Assembly: GCF_014212355.1 (NCBI RefSeq)
Contig: NZ_JACKXD010000005.1
Location: forward strand, 186,001-250,000
Length of the DNA stretch: 64,000 nt
Reading direction: 5' to 3'
Source of the DNA: Halobellus ruber
GTDB lineage: Archaea; Halobacteriota; Halobacteria; Halobacteriales; Haloferacaceae
Shown here: in pieces, positions 1-7,707 of the stretch
Numbering within the stretch: position 1 is the first letter of the stretch
Layout of the letters: every line of letters starts with the position of its first letter
Notes under the pieces: generated by a model
Database searches by the model: none
What the model was told of the DNA's origin: nothing
The model's input: the letters and a program-made list of their open reading frames with translations, nothing else
Made by a program: the position numbers and the translations under genes

Positions 1-597
1 GATGAGCGACTCGATCACGTCGGGCGATTTCGGGCCCTGGATCTGCACCGGCGAGACGTCGATCTCGTCGACGCCGACCGCGAAGTCGTTCCCGATCCTG
101 AGGGCCTTCAGCCACTGCAGCAGGTCCGAGTCGGCGATGGAGAACCAGAACTCGTCGTCGTCGGGCCGCAGCAGGACGAAGTCGTTGACGATGCCGCCCT
201 CCTCGGTGCAGCAGATCGCGTACTTGCCGCGCATCGGGTCGATGTCGGTCGCGTCCCGCGTGATGGCGAAGTTGACGAACGCCTCCGCGTCGGGGCCGTT
301 GACGCGAATCTGGCGTTCGACCGCGACGTCCCACAGCGCGACGTGGTTGACAAGCAGGTCGTACTCGGCTTGTGACCCGCCGTCCTCGGGGTCGATGAAC
401 GCCCGCGGGTGGTACATATGGTTGTACACCGTCGCCTCGTGGCAGCCCTCCTCGACGGAGAGATGCCAGAACGGCGATTTCCGGACGCGGTTCGAGATCA
501 CGAGGTCGATGTCGGCATCGCCCGTCTGCCGGAGGTTCCTGGGCACCGTGCGATCCGACTGGTCGACGCTCGGATGGTTCGGGTGGTCTCCGCCCAT
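1..597 (-). CDS. GcvT-family aminomethyltransferase, DMSP-demethylase-like (3' end outside window)
   Basis: This leftward gene runs off the window edge, so only the first 199 codons are visible. The N-terminal part reads RVRKSPFWHLS, then a YNHMYHP motif, then a VALWDVAVERQIRV block and a GGIVNDFVLLR block. These are hallmarks of the folate-binding GcvT/YgfZ/DmdA fold. The early YNHM segment is closer to dimethylsulfoniopropionate demethylase (DmdA) and related methyltransferases than to canonical GcvT. The family moves a methyl or aminomethyl group onto tetrahydrofolate; the substrate cannot be fixed from this fragment. The ATG at 597 was chosen because it lies 5 bp after the stop of a small upstream gene, suggesting co-transcription. 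No other glycine-cleavage gene is in view, which weakens a GCV role. Confidence 0.8.
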   Translation of the reverse strand, partial: MGGDHPNHPSVDQSDRTVPRNLRQTGDADIDLVISNRVRKSPFWHLSVEEGCHEATVYNHMYHPRAFIDPEDGGSQAEYDLLVNHVALWDVAVERQIRVNGPDAEAFVNFAITRDATDIDPMRGKYAICCTEEGGIVNDFVLLRPDDDEFWFSIADSDLLQWLKALRIGNDFAVGVDEIDVSPVQIQGPKSPDVIESLI

Positions 598-602
598 CGG
601 CG

Positions 603-752
603 TTAGCGCCGACGCCCGACCTGGTGGTTGAAGAGCGTCTTCCAGACGGCTCTGATCCGGCTTTCGAGGAGCGACGGGCCGGTCCCGGCGGGGAGGTAGA
701 ACTTCGATTCGTCCGTCGTTGCTCGCTCGGCACGTCGGTTTCGGTGTGGCAT
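603..752 (-). CDS. Small basic 49-residue protein upstream of the aminomethyltransferase
   Basis: A short ORF runs from ATG 752 to TAA 603. It encodes a 49-residue protein with a basic N-terminus (MPHRNRRAER), a central FYLPAGTGPS stretch and a basic C-terminus ending NHQVGRRR. Its stop is 5 bp from the start of the DmdA/GcvT-like gene, and a promoter-like region with an inverted repeat lies just upstream. The spacing suggests it is the first gene of a two-gene operon. I do not recognise a family. Its base composition matches the surrounding coding DNA and it has no Cys, so it is not a CPxCG zinc-finger protein. It could instead be a leader peptide. Confidence 0.55.
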   Translation of the reverse strand: MPHRNRRAERATTDESKFYLPAGTGPSLLESRIRAVWKTLFNHQVGRRR

Positions 753-761
753 ACACTTAGT

Positions 762-780
762 TACTGGCGCGACACCAGTA
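762..780. promoter_or_regulatory. Inverted repeat, candidate operator
   Basis: TACTGG at 762-767 and CCAGTA at 775-780 form a perfect 6-bp inverted repeat with a 7-bp spacer. It sits 10 bp before the start of the 49-residue gene. An AT-rich block on its far side (about 785-805) could hold the core promoter. Position and symmetry suggest a dimeric regulator site; the regulator is unknown. Confidence 0.4.
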
Positions 781-856
781 TCGGTCTGTAGCTTAATCGT
801 TTAACCCCCTTATGACGGTGGCCGACGCCCGCGCAGCCCCGTCCCCCGACCGGCCG

Positions 857-1462
857 TCACTCCCACGCGATCTCCGGATAGGACTGCCGCCGGCCCGCGC
901 TGTTTCGCGCGACGATCTCGGCGACCGCGTTCCGTTTCCCGTTTCGGACCTCGGTCCGCTCCAAGTAGTGGAGGACCGTCAGCCCGAGACACGCGTGCAA
1001 CAGTTCGTTGGCGGCGAACCGGTATCGGTCGCCGCTCGGGCCGCCGTCGACCGGGTCGTCGGTTCGGAGGTGGTGCTGGACGAAGGCCACGCCGCCGGGG
1101 GTCAGCGACTCGAAGATGTCGGGGAACCGGTCGACCGCCCGGTAGAAGCTGATCGTGACGAGGTCGTACGTCGACGGCGGGAACTCGAAGCTCCCCACGT
1201 CGGCCCGGATCCACTCGGCCCGTGCGTCGACGCCGCGCTCCCGGGCCTTCTCTCGCGCGATCCGCAGCCCTTCCTCCGAGTGGTCGATCGCGTCGACCCG
1301 GTAGCCCTCGCTCGCGAGAAAGACCGCGTTGCGGCCCTCCCCGGTCGCAACGTCGAGGGCCCGCCCGTCCGGGGCGGCGTCGAGATACCGGCGCAACACC
1401 GGCGAGGGGTCCGGATCGGTCGGGTACGCGCCGGATCGGAACCGCTCGTCCCAGGTGGTCAT
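857..1462 (-). CDS. Class I SAM-dependent methyltransferase (TehB-like)
   Basis: A 201-residue protein starts at ATG 1462 (MTTWDERFRSG). SAM-binding motif I is visible as LDVATGEGRNA. It is followed by an acidic post-I strand (VDAIDHS), a motif-II-like YDLVTISFY and a motif-III-like LTPGGVAFVQHH. This order matches the small TehB/Tellurite_MTase-like methyltransferases. The substrate cannot be inferred. The reading frame continues upstream without a stop for another 136 codons into a molybdopterin-enzyme domain. I placed the start at the ATG because WDERF is the usual N-terminus of this family. A translated fusion cannot be excluded. Confidence 0.8.
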   Translation of the reverse strand: MTTWDERFRSGAYPTDPDPSPVLRRYLDAAPDGRALDVATGEGRNAVFLASEGYRVDAIDHSEEGLRIAREKARERGVDARAEWIRADVGSFEFPPSTYDLVTISFYRAVDRFPDIFESLTPGGVAFVQHHLRTDDPVDGGPSGDRYRFAANELLHACLGLTVLHYLERTEVRNGKRNAVAEIVARNSAGRRQSYPEIAWE

Positions 1463-1870
1463 TCCGTGCTCACTCCAGTCTACCGACCGCGATCCTCTTT
1501 GCGGTGTCGGCGTCGGTCGGGTGTCGCGCACGTCGAGTTCCGACACCCAGTTCACGCTCTCCCAGCAGTCCGCGTCGTCGTGGGTCGGGACGAGCCGCGC
1601 GGGCCCGCCGTGCTCGACCGGGAGGGTCCCGCCGTCGAGTTCGATTGCGAGCACCGCGTCCGCGAGGCGGTCCGTCGGGAACGCACACGCGTAGTCGCCG
1701 TCCATCGCGCTGACGAGCACGTACCCGTCCTCGACTGTCGGGTCGGCCCGCTCGATGAGGTGCCCGACGCGGATCCCGCGCCACGAGCGGTCCTCGGCGA
1801 CCCATTCCTCCCGGCACTCGAAGTCCGCCGCGACAGTCGAGTCAGGGCTATCGCTCCGACAGTTGCACGG
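1463..1870 (-). pseudogene. Remnant of a molybdopterin-dependent oxidoreductase domain
   Basis: This open frame lies directly upstream of, and in frame with, the methyltransferase. Its translation matches the oxidoreductase molybdopterin-binding (sulfite-oxidase-type) fold: ADFECREEW with the putative Mo-ligating Cys, WRGIRVGHLIE, then DGDYACAFP, PVEHGGPARLV and WESVNWVSELDV. Reading back to the in-frame TAG at 1871-1873 there is no ATG, GTG, TTG or CTG before the GTG at 1720, which lies inside the domain. The first beta strands of the domain are missing, and the 3' end has no stop of its own; a TAG is available in a shifted frame just after the domain. I infer a decayed or frameshifted gene. 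Sequencing error at both ends is the alternative. Confidence 0.55.
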
Positions 1871-2111
1871 CTAACTCCCGGGCCTGCCGCACGTACTCGT
1901 CGGCTTCGGGGTGGCCGGTCGTCTCGACTTCCGCGAGCAGTTCGACGACGGTCCCTGCGCGGTCGGCCACGACCGCGCAGTCGGCCACGTTGCGGATGTC
2001 AGCCGCGACCGCCTCGGCCTCGCCTACCCACCGACTCGCCGTGCGGTCGACCGGCAGTTCGCCCGTCGCGGCCAAGCACTCGTACAGTTCGACCCGTGGA
2101 TCGTCGGACAT
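1848..2111 (-). CDS. Hypothetical 87-residue acidic helical protein
   Basis: A short leftward gene starts at ATG 2111 (MSDDPRVELYECL) and its stop overlaps the molybdopterin-domain remnant by 23 bp. The protein looks almost wholly helical. Its AEAVAADIRNVADCAV and VRQARELAVQL segments suggest a small helical bundle. I do not recognise a named family. It may once have been the first gene of an operon with the oxidoreductase. Confidence 0.6.
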   Translation of the reverse strand: MSDDPRVELYECLAATGELPVDRTASRWVGEAEAVAADIRNVADCAVVADRAGTVVELLAEVETTGHPEADEYVRQARELAVQLSER

Positions 2112-2299
2112 CGGCTTCCCGTTTCACGTAACGCTGGGGACGCCCTTGAGACTATGGGGGTCCGTCACAGCCGAGGTCCCGTTCGGCGACAGCGTGGCAC
2201 ACGTCGTACCGGTACTCGACGACGGCGACACGCTCGCGACCCCGAGAACGCACACCCGACGGGCAGAACCGACACCAGTTCGCGTCGTGATCGGTCCTG

Positions 2300-2379
2300 A
2301 TACTGTCGGCTATCGTCCCGTGACGGATTTCGACACTCCGGGGTGTCGAAAATCTTCACGTAGCTATAGCCAACAGTAT
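2300..2379. repeat. 80-bp coaxial imperfect palindrome
   Basis: Two nested inverted repeats share the same centre (2339/2340). The inner one (2328-2351) is a 24-bp palindrome with a single T/G mismatch. The outer arms (2300-2313 and 2366-2379) are 14 bp long and match at 13 positions. The DNA between the arms is less conserved. It lies in the 359-bp gene-free stretch 2112-2470, between the ferredoxin stop and the start of the 87-residue gene, and I see no gene in that stretch. It could be a terminator hairpin for the ferredoxin transcript, a regulator site or a small mobile-element relic. Confidence 0.6.
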
Positions 2380-2470
2380 GAGCCGGGGCTGCTGGACGAT
2401 AGAGACCCCAAAATGGAGATTTTTCCCAGACCCGCGGGAACGGGCGCGTTCGCTGAACGGCGCTACGCCG

Positions 2471-2860
2471 TCAGATGACGCGGTTCTGGAGGTAATCGAG
2501 GTGCTTCGCGTTGTAGACGATCTTCACCTCGTCGGCGGCGGGCGACCCGATGCAGGTCAGCCGCACGTTCTTTTCGGTGACCTCCTCGTCGGAGAGGATC
2601 TGCTGCATATCCATATCGATGTCCCCCTGCTTGACGATGGCGGCGCAGTTCGCGCAGGCGCCGGCACGGCACGAGAACGGCCAGTCGTAGCCCTGGGCCT
2701 CGGCGGCTTCCAGGATGTACTCGCCTTGGTTCACTTCGAGGGTCCCGTAGTCCTCGTCGCCGAGGCCGGCGTCCTCGGCCTTCTCGAAGAGATCGTCGGC
2801 GTCCATATCCCAGCCCTCGTCTTCGACTACCTCGTAGTTAAGGTATTCTACTGTAGGCAT
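2471..2860 (-). CDS. fdx: Halobacterial [2Fe-2S] ferredoxin
   Basis: A 129-residue plant-type ferredoxin with the haloarchaeal acidic insertion near the N-terminus (residues about 12-40, rich in Asp/Glu). The iron-sulfur ligands are Cys64, Cys69 and Cys72 in CRAGACANC, plus Cys103 in LTCIG. The length and Cys spacing match the halobacterial ferredoxin that takes electrons from 2-oxoacid:ferredoxin oxidoreductases. The start at 2860 ([11 protein letters not shown]) is the usual N-terminus; the longer upstream frame is not conserved-looking. The gene appears monocistronic, with 231 bp separating it from the histidine kinase, and the 80-bp palindrome lies about 90 bp beyond its stop. Confidence 0.95.
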   Translation of the reverse strand: MPTVEYLNYEVVEDEGWDMDADDLFEKAEDAGLGDEDYGTLEVNQGEYILEAAEAQGYDWPFSCRAGACANCAAIVKQGDIDMDMQQILSDEEVTEKNVRLTCIGSPAADEVKIVYNAKHLDYLQNRVI

Positions 2861-3091
2861 CAACAGACGGTTAGTGTGCCATCCCATTAGACTTTGCTGT
2901 TCGATCCGGTTCCACCGGCGGCGGTGGCGACCGCTCCGCGCGGGTTGTCGTGGAGAGGTCGCTCTGTCCGATGGTGTGGGTGCGTTCCCGTCGGGCGGTT
3001 CGGCGTCACCGCCCGGACTGTGCGGCAGTCCCGGACGGGCCACCCCTGTGTGTCACCGCGCTCGGGAGATCCAAGCGCGTGGCACCCAGGG

Positions 3092-5182
3092 TCAGTCCCG
3101 TAACTGACCGCTTGCGGCGGTCGCCGCTGACGGGGCCGGGAGCCGGACCTCCACGGCTGTCCCCTGACCTGTCGCCACCGACACTTCGCCGCCGAGGTTC
3201 GTGATGATCCAGTGTGTCAAAAACAGCCCGAGCCCCTGGCCGTGGACGAGCGGCCCTTCCTCGCCGGTGACCAGTACCCGCCGTTCGGCCTCCGGAAGCC
3301 CCGGCCCGTCGTCGCGGATCCGAACCAGGACCTGCCCGTCGACCGTAGTGACATCGACATCGATCGTCGGCTCCGGCCCCGTGTACCGCGCGGCGTTGTT
3401 GAGCAGCTCCCACAGGGCGGTCTCGATCCGCGGTTGGGTCTCCGCGAGGGCGGTCTCCGGGACCTGTGCCGTCACCGACGCCTCCGGGTACTCGTCGGTG
3501 AGCTGATCGAGCAACCCACCCACCATCGGCGCAACGTCGACGGGCTCTAACTCCGGCGACAGCTCCCGGTGGGACTCGATGCGACGGGCGGATTCGCTGA
3601 GGTCGAGCAGCCGGGTTCCGGCTTCGAGGATGCGGTCCGCCTTCGTGGCGTCCTCGCCGTCGAGGTCCGCCGCCAACATCTCGGCGTGGCCGTTGATTAC
3701 GGTGAGTTTGTTGCGGACGTTGTGGCGGAGCACGCGGTTGATGACGCTGATCAGCCCCTCGCGCTTGCGGCGCTCGCCCGCGTCCCGTACCATCGCCTGT
3801 GCCCCGACGACATCGGCTGGGGTCCGCGCGTCCGACGCGACGCTCGGGTCGTAGATCGGCTCCGCCCGAACGTCCGCGTAGACGGTGCCGCCGGATCGGG
3901 TCTCGATGGGGAGTTCGCGGACCTGGACGGATTCACCGTCGTCGAGCACGCGGTCGAGGTGGTCTTGTACTGCTTCGACGGCCTGCTCGTCGGATCCCAG
4001 GAGCGATATCGGTTCGCCGGTGAGCGCCTCGGAGCTGTAGCCCGTGAACTCCTCGACGGACGGCGAGACGTAACCGAACCTGCCGTCGGCGTCGATCCGA
4101 AACACGAACGCGAAGCTCGCGGAGATGATCGCCCGGTAGAGCTCGTTGCGCCTGTCGAGTTCGCGCTCCCGTTCGATCAGATCGCGGCGCTGACGCTCGG
4201 ATTCCGTGACATCGGCGAGTGCGAGCACCCGGACCGTCGAGTCACCGAGCGTCATCGACCTGGGAGAGACGAGGTAGTACCGCGGTCCGTCCTCGCCGTC
4301 GCGTTCGACGACCTGGTCGGCGTCCGCTTCGTCGGTGGCGGTGACCGCCGGGAGCACGTCGCTGAGCGGCTCGCCCGTCGCCCCGTCGAGCTCCGGGAAG
4401 ATCTCCGCCGCCGCGTCCGAATGCGCCTGGATCCGGTCTGCGTCGTCCAGCACCACCGTCGCCGCGTCGCCCTGAGCCTTGGTCCGTACCGCGAGAAACT
4501 GCCTGTCGAAGACGAACAGTACCCCGACCGCGAAGGCGCCGACGCCGATCGGGGCGTAGATGAACTCGATCAGCTGTGGCGTCGCGATCGCGACGAGGTC
4601 TATCGTAACAGGCAGCGCGAGCAACGCCGTCAGCGCGCCGAGCGGTTTCGTGTCGTGCCCCGATTCGACGTACAGCTCGAAGATCATAAACAGGCCGATG
4701 GCCGCGAGGACGTACGAGAGGCTGGTCGACACCCAATGGATCAGCCCGTGATCGATCGCCGTATACCGGAACGGCGTCGTCACCTCCGTGGTCGTGAAGT
4801 AGAGGCCGTGGATCGGATTGGTCACCTTCAGCGCCGTGATACCGAGGAAGACAGCACCGGCGAGGCGGCGGAGCGTCGGATTCCTGTGGAGCGTTCGACC
4901 GGTGTAGGCGGAGGCGAAGTACAACCACGCCCAGACGGTCCCGAACCCGGAGGTGAGTCCGACGGTGTACACCGGCGGCTGGAGCGGGCCGGGGACGAGA
5001 AAGAACGCCGTCTTGAACAGGGCCCAGAGCCCGGTCAACCCGAGTAGCCCGACCAGCCCGTACCGAACCTCGATGTCGGTGAACGTCCGCGCCCGCGGAA
5101 TCGACGCCACGCAACCCACCCCGGTTGCGAGAAACAGTACGATGTATACAACGCCGGTGAGGGTACCCCACGCTGCAACCAT
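3092..5182 (-). CDS. Membrane sensor histidine kinase (7TM, PAS, HisKA, HATPase)
   Basis: A 696-residue sensor kinase. Residues 1 to about 235 hold seven predicted membrane helices, like the haloarchaeal N-terminal 7TM sensory domain. A PAS-like region follows at about 240-330, then a second PAS (about 345-470, with VSPSVEEFTGYSSE). The HisKA box has phospho-acceptor His487 in LRHNVRNKL. The ATPase domain has an N-box (ELLNNAARY) and G-boxes DDGPGLP and GQGLGL. I chose ATG 5182 (MVAAWGTLTG) over an ATG at 5272, because the extra 30 codons are AT-rich and lie in the presumed promoter. No response regulator is adjacent, so this is an orphan kinase. Confidence 0.9.
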   Translation of the reverse strand: MVAAWGTLTGVVYIVLFLATGVGCVASIPRARTFTDIEVRYGLVGLLGLTGLWALFKTAFFLVPGPLQPPVYTVGLTSGFGTVWAWLYFASAYTGRTLHRNPTLRRLAGAVFLGITALKVTNPIHGLYFTTTEVTTPFRYTAIDHGLIHWVSTSLSYVLAAIGLFMIFELYVESGHDTKPLGALTALLALPVTIDLVAIATPQLIEFIYAPIGVGAFAVGVLFVFDRQFLAVRTKAQGDAATVVLDDADRIQAHSDAAAEIFPELDGATGEPLSDVLPAVTATDEADADQVVERDGEDGPRYYLVSPRSMTLGDSTVRVLALADVTESERQRRDLIERERELDRRNELYRAIISASFAFVFRIDADGRFGYVSPSVEEFTGYSSEALTGEPISLLGSDEQAVEAVQDHLDRVLDDGESVQVRELPIETRSGGTVYADVRAEPIYDPSVASDARTPADVVGAQAMVRDAGERRKREGLISVINRVLRHNVRNKLTVINGHAEMLAADLDGEDATKADRILEAGTRLLDLSESARRIESHRELSPELEPVDVAPMVGGLLDQLTDEYPEASVTAQVPETALAETQPRIETALWELLNNAARYTGPEPTIDVDVTTVDGQVLVRIRDDGPGLPEAERRVLVTGEEGPLVHGQGLGLFLTHWIITNLGGEVSVATGQGTAVEVRLPAPSAATAASGQLRD

Positions 5183-5472
5183 TATACTGCTGTTTAATAG
5201 ATTTCTGTGCTGATAATAATTCCGGCCGGCCGGCGGTCGTCCTTCCCGATACGGGTGATCACGCACAGCCACTATACTCCGAGATGTCCCAATCCGGCGC
5301 CTGATACCGCCGATACGCGGAACGCTGTTACAGCCAGTTCACACCTGTTCCGCCGCGTGAAGCAGTAATCGATATACTGATACTATCTCCCATCGGCGCA
5401 CGAAATACGGTCTCGACATACAACACCGGACGCCGACCACCGCGGTCGCACCTGCGGCTGCGCCGCTGCCCT
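5183..5472. other. Intergenic region with kinase promoter
   Basis: This stretch between the kinase start and the first metY has no convincing gene. Near the kinase start it is strongly AT-rich. A TATA-like element reading leftward lies at 5213-5220, about 31-38 bp from ATG 5182. A second AT-rich word (5192-5199) is nearer the start. The rest shows no structure I can name. Confidence 0.45.
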
Positions 5473-6774
5473 TCAGTTCGTCGCCGCTGCGATCGCCTGA
5501 TCCAGATCGGCGATGATGTCGTCGACGTCCTCGATCCCGACCGACAGCCGGACCATATCGGGCGTCACGCCCGCCGCGTGCTGTTCCTCCTCGGTGAGCT
5601 GTTGGTGGGTCGTCGACGCCGGGTGGATCACCAGGGTCTTGGCGTCGCCGACGTTCGCGAGCAGCGAGGCGAGTTCGACGTTGTCGACCGTGTCGCGGGC
5701 GGCGTCGTACCCTTCGGCCAGCCCGAACGTGATCATCCCGCCGTAGCCGCCCTCCAGGTACTCCGATGCCTCCGCGTGGGTCTCGTGGCTCTCCAAGCCG
5801 GGGTAGTTGATCCACGAGACCGCGTCGTGGTCCTCTAAGTGTTCGGCGACCGCCATCGCGTTCTCGCAGTGGCGATCCATCCGCATCGGGAGCGACTCCA
5901 GCTTCTGGAGGGTGTTCCACGCGTCGAACGGCGACTGGGCGTTGCCGAGATCCCGCAGCCCCCTCGCGATCGCGGCGTAGGTGAACGCGGCGTCGCCGAA
6001 CCGCTCGGCGAAGTTGACGCCGTGGTACGCCGGGTTCGCGGCGCCGATCTCGGGGAACTTGTCGGCGTGTTCGGCCCAGTCGAACGACCCGCCGTCGACC
6101 AGAACCCCGCCGATGGTGGTGCCCGCGCCGTGGAGCCACTTCGTGGTCGAGTCCCACACCAGGTCGGCGCCGTGCTCGATCGGCCGGCACAGATAGGGCG
6201 TCGCGAAGGTGTTGTCGACGAACAGCGGGACGTCGTGGTCGTGGGCGATCTCGGCGACCCGCTCGATGTCCGGCGTGACCAAGGCGGGGTTGCCGATCGT
6301 CTCCAGGTGGACGTAGGCGGTGTCCTCGTCGATCGCCTCCTCGTAGGCGTCGTAATCGAGCGTGTCGACGAACCGGGTCGTGATCCCCCGGCGCTCGACG
6401 GTGTGAGTGAAGTACGTGTAAGTGCCGCCGTACAGCGACGCCGCGGTCACGACGTTGTCGCCGGCCGACGCGAGCAGGAACGTCGCGAGGTCGAGTGCGG
6501 CCATCCCCGAGGCGGTCGCGGCGGCGCCGATGCCGCCCTCGAGCGACGCCAGCCGCTCCTGCAGCGTCGCGACCGTGGGGTTCATAAGCCGAGAGTAGAT
6601 GTACCCCTCCTTCTCCAAGGCGAACTGCCCCGCCGCGTCCTCGGCGTCGTCGAAGACGTAGGAGGTGGTCTGGTAGATCGGCTGTGCCCGCGATCCCGTG
6701 GCGGGGTCGGGCTCCTGTCCCGCGTGGAGGCTTCGCGTCCCGAACCCGAGCGGCGTCTCGTTTTCGTCTGCCAT
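5473..6774 (-). CDS. metY: O-acetylhomoserine aminocarboxypropyltransferase (MetY), first copy
   Basis: A 433-residue PLP enzyme of the Cys/Met metabolism family. It has RSLHAGQ near the N-terminus, the IYQTTSYVF block, YSRLMNPT, and the PLP-binding Lys212 in DSTTKWLHG, then [12 protein letters not shown] near the C-terminus. The length and the HPASTTH motif fit MetY, which makes homocysteine from O-acetylhomoserine and sulfide in the cytoplasm. A second, clearly paralogous copy at 29182-30531 is operonic with metX; this one stands alone. A purine-rich GGGGAGGT directly abuts the ATG, too close to act as a normal Shine-Dalgarno. Confidence 0.92.
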   Translation of the reverse strand: MADENETPLGFGTRSLHAGQEPDPATGSRAQPIYQTTSYVFDDAEDAAGQFALEKEGYIYSRLMNPTVATLQERLASLEGGIGAAATASGMAALDLATFLLASAGDNVVTAASLYGGTYTYFTHTVERRGITTRFVDTLDYDAYEEAIDEDTAYVHLETIGNPALVTPDIERVAEIAHDHDVPLFVDNTFATPYLCRPIEHGADLVWDSTTKWLHGAGTTIGGVLVDGGSFDWAEHADKFPEIGAANPAYHGVNFAERFGDAAFTYAAIARGLRDLGNAQSPFDAWNTLQKLESLPMRMDRHCENAMAVAEHLEDHDAVSWINYPGLESHETHAEASEYLEGGYGGMITFGLAEGYDAARDTVDNVELASLLANVGDAKTLVIHPASTTHQQLTEEEQHAAGVTPDMVRLSVGIEDVDDIIADLDQAIAAATN

Positions 6775-6876
6775 ACCTCCCCTTTAGCGACGGGTTACCT
6801 AACCGACGCGTCGGCTACAATTACCGCCGGTATCTTCGACGCAGGGGCGGTGTGAGACCTCCAGTCGCCGCCGCGA

Positions 6877-7590
6877 TCACCGGTCGAACCGTCGCAGCCC
6901 GAACGCCTCGCTGTCGACGCCGTCGAGCGTCCGGCCGCGGTAGCCGATCCGGCCGTCGTCGAGGATCGCGTAGGCGTCGCCGACCGCCGACGCGAACCCG
7001 GGGTAGTGGGTGGAGACGACGACCGTGAGCCCCTCGCTCGCGAGCCCGCGGAGCCGGTCGATCAGCGCGCGGGTGCCGTCGCCGTCCAGCCCCGCGGTCG
7101 GCTCGTCGAGGACGACGCAGTCGGGGTCCGTCGCGAGCACTCCCGCGAGCGCGACCCGTTTCCGTTCGCCGTTGCTCAGCCGCGAACAGAGCCGCTCTCC
7201 GTACCCCGAGAGGCCGACGCGCTCCAGCGCGCGCCCGACGGTCGGCCCGTCGGGGTCGACCGCCGCGTCCCGGTCGTTGGCCGGGCCGAAGGCGACGTCC
7301 TGGCCGACCGTGGGTGCGACCAACTGGTCGGCCGGGCGCTGGAAGACGAACCCGACCCGCTTCCGGACCCGTTCCAGCCCGTCGTCGTCGTATGTGACCC
7401 GCTCGCCGTCGACCTTGACGTACCCACCGTCGGGCTCTAAGAGCCCGTTGAACTGTTTCAACAGGCTGGACTTCCCGGCGCCGTTGCGGCCCAGAAGCAC
7501 CGTCACCTCGCCGGACTCCGCGGTGAAGTCGACGCCGCGGAGCACCGGCCGGTCGTCGTAGCCGAACCGGAGGTCGACGGTCTCGATCAC
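6877..7590 (-). CDS. cbiO: Cobalt ECF transporter ATPase
   Basis: An ABC ATPase of about 237 residues, the energising subunit of the cobalt importer. It has Walker A GRNGAGKSS, Q-loop VFQRPADQL (the ECF-type QxPxxQL), signature LSNGERKRV and Walker B CVVLDEPTAGLD, then a switch His in STHYPG. I favour the GTG at 7590 (MIETVDLRFGY), typical for CbiO; a GTG at 7599 adds three residues. It is the last gene of the leftward cbiM-cbiN-cbiQ-cbiO set. A tandem repeat lies in the short gap before it. Confidence 0.93.
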   Translation of the reverse strand: MIETVDLRFGYDDRPVLRGVDFTAESGEVTVLLGRNGAGKSSLLKQFNGLLEPDGGYVKVDGERVTYDDDGLERVRKRVGFVFQRPADQLVAPTVGQDVAFGPANDRDAAVDPDGPTVGRALERVGLSGYGERLCSRLSNGERKRVALAGVLATDPDCVVLDEPTAGLDGDGTRALIDRLRGLASEGLTVVVSTHYPGFASAVGDAYAILDDGRIGYRGRTLDGVDSEAFGLRRFDR

Positions 7591-7627
7591 ACCGACCACC
7601 CACCAGTGACGGGTTCGATCACGCCGG

Positions 7628-7707
7628 CCACCTCGCGGCGACCGTCCCGCTCATACGACCCACCTCGCGGCGACCGTCCCGCTCATACGACCCACCTCGC
7701 GGCGACC
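7628..7707. repeat. 32-bp tandem direct repeat at the cbiQ 3' end
   Basis: Two perfect 32-bp units (7628-7659 and 7660-7691) are followed by a partial third (7692-7707). The unit carries the last codons of cbiQ and its stop, so the VAARWVV-stop coding end is duplicated downstream of the real stop. It looks like slippage or a small tandem duplication in the cbiQ-cbiO gap. Confidence 0.9.

Noticed and set aside
2165-2359. 64-codon minus-strand ORF in the gap after ferredoxin
   Set aside because: Arg-rich, crosses the large palindrome, and has no coding bias or neighbour logic.
3569-5047. Long plus-strand ORF opposite the histidine kinase (492 codons)
   Set aside because: Mirror frame of a GC-rich gene. 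Its sequence is Arg/Val/Asp low-complexity with no domain, while the minus strand has clear kinase motifs.
5183-5272. Upstream start (ATG 5272) for the histidine kinase
   Set aside because: The extra 30 codons fall in the AT-rich promoter, and the first membrane helix fits the ATG at 5182.
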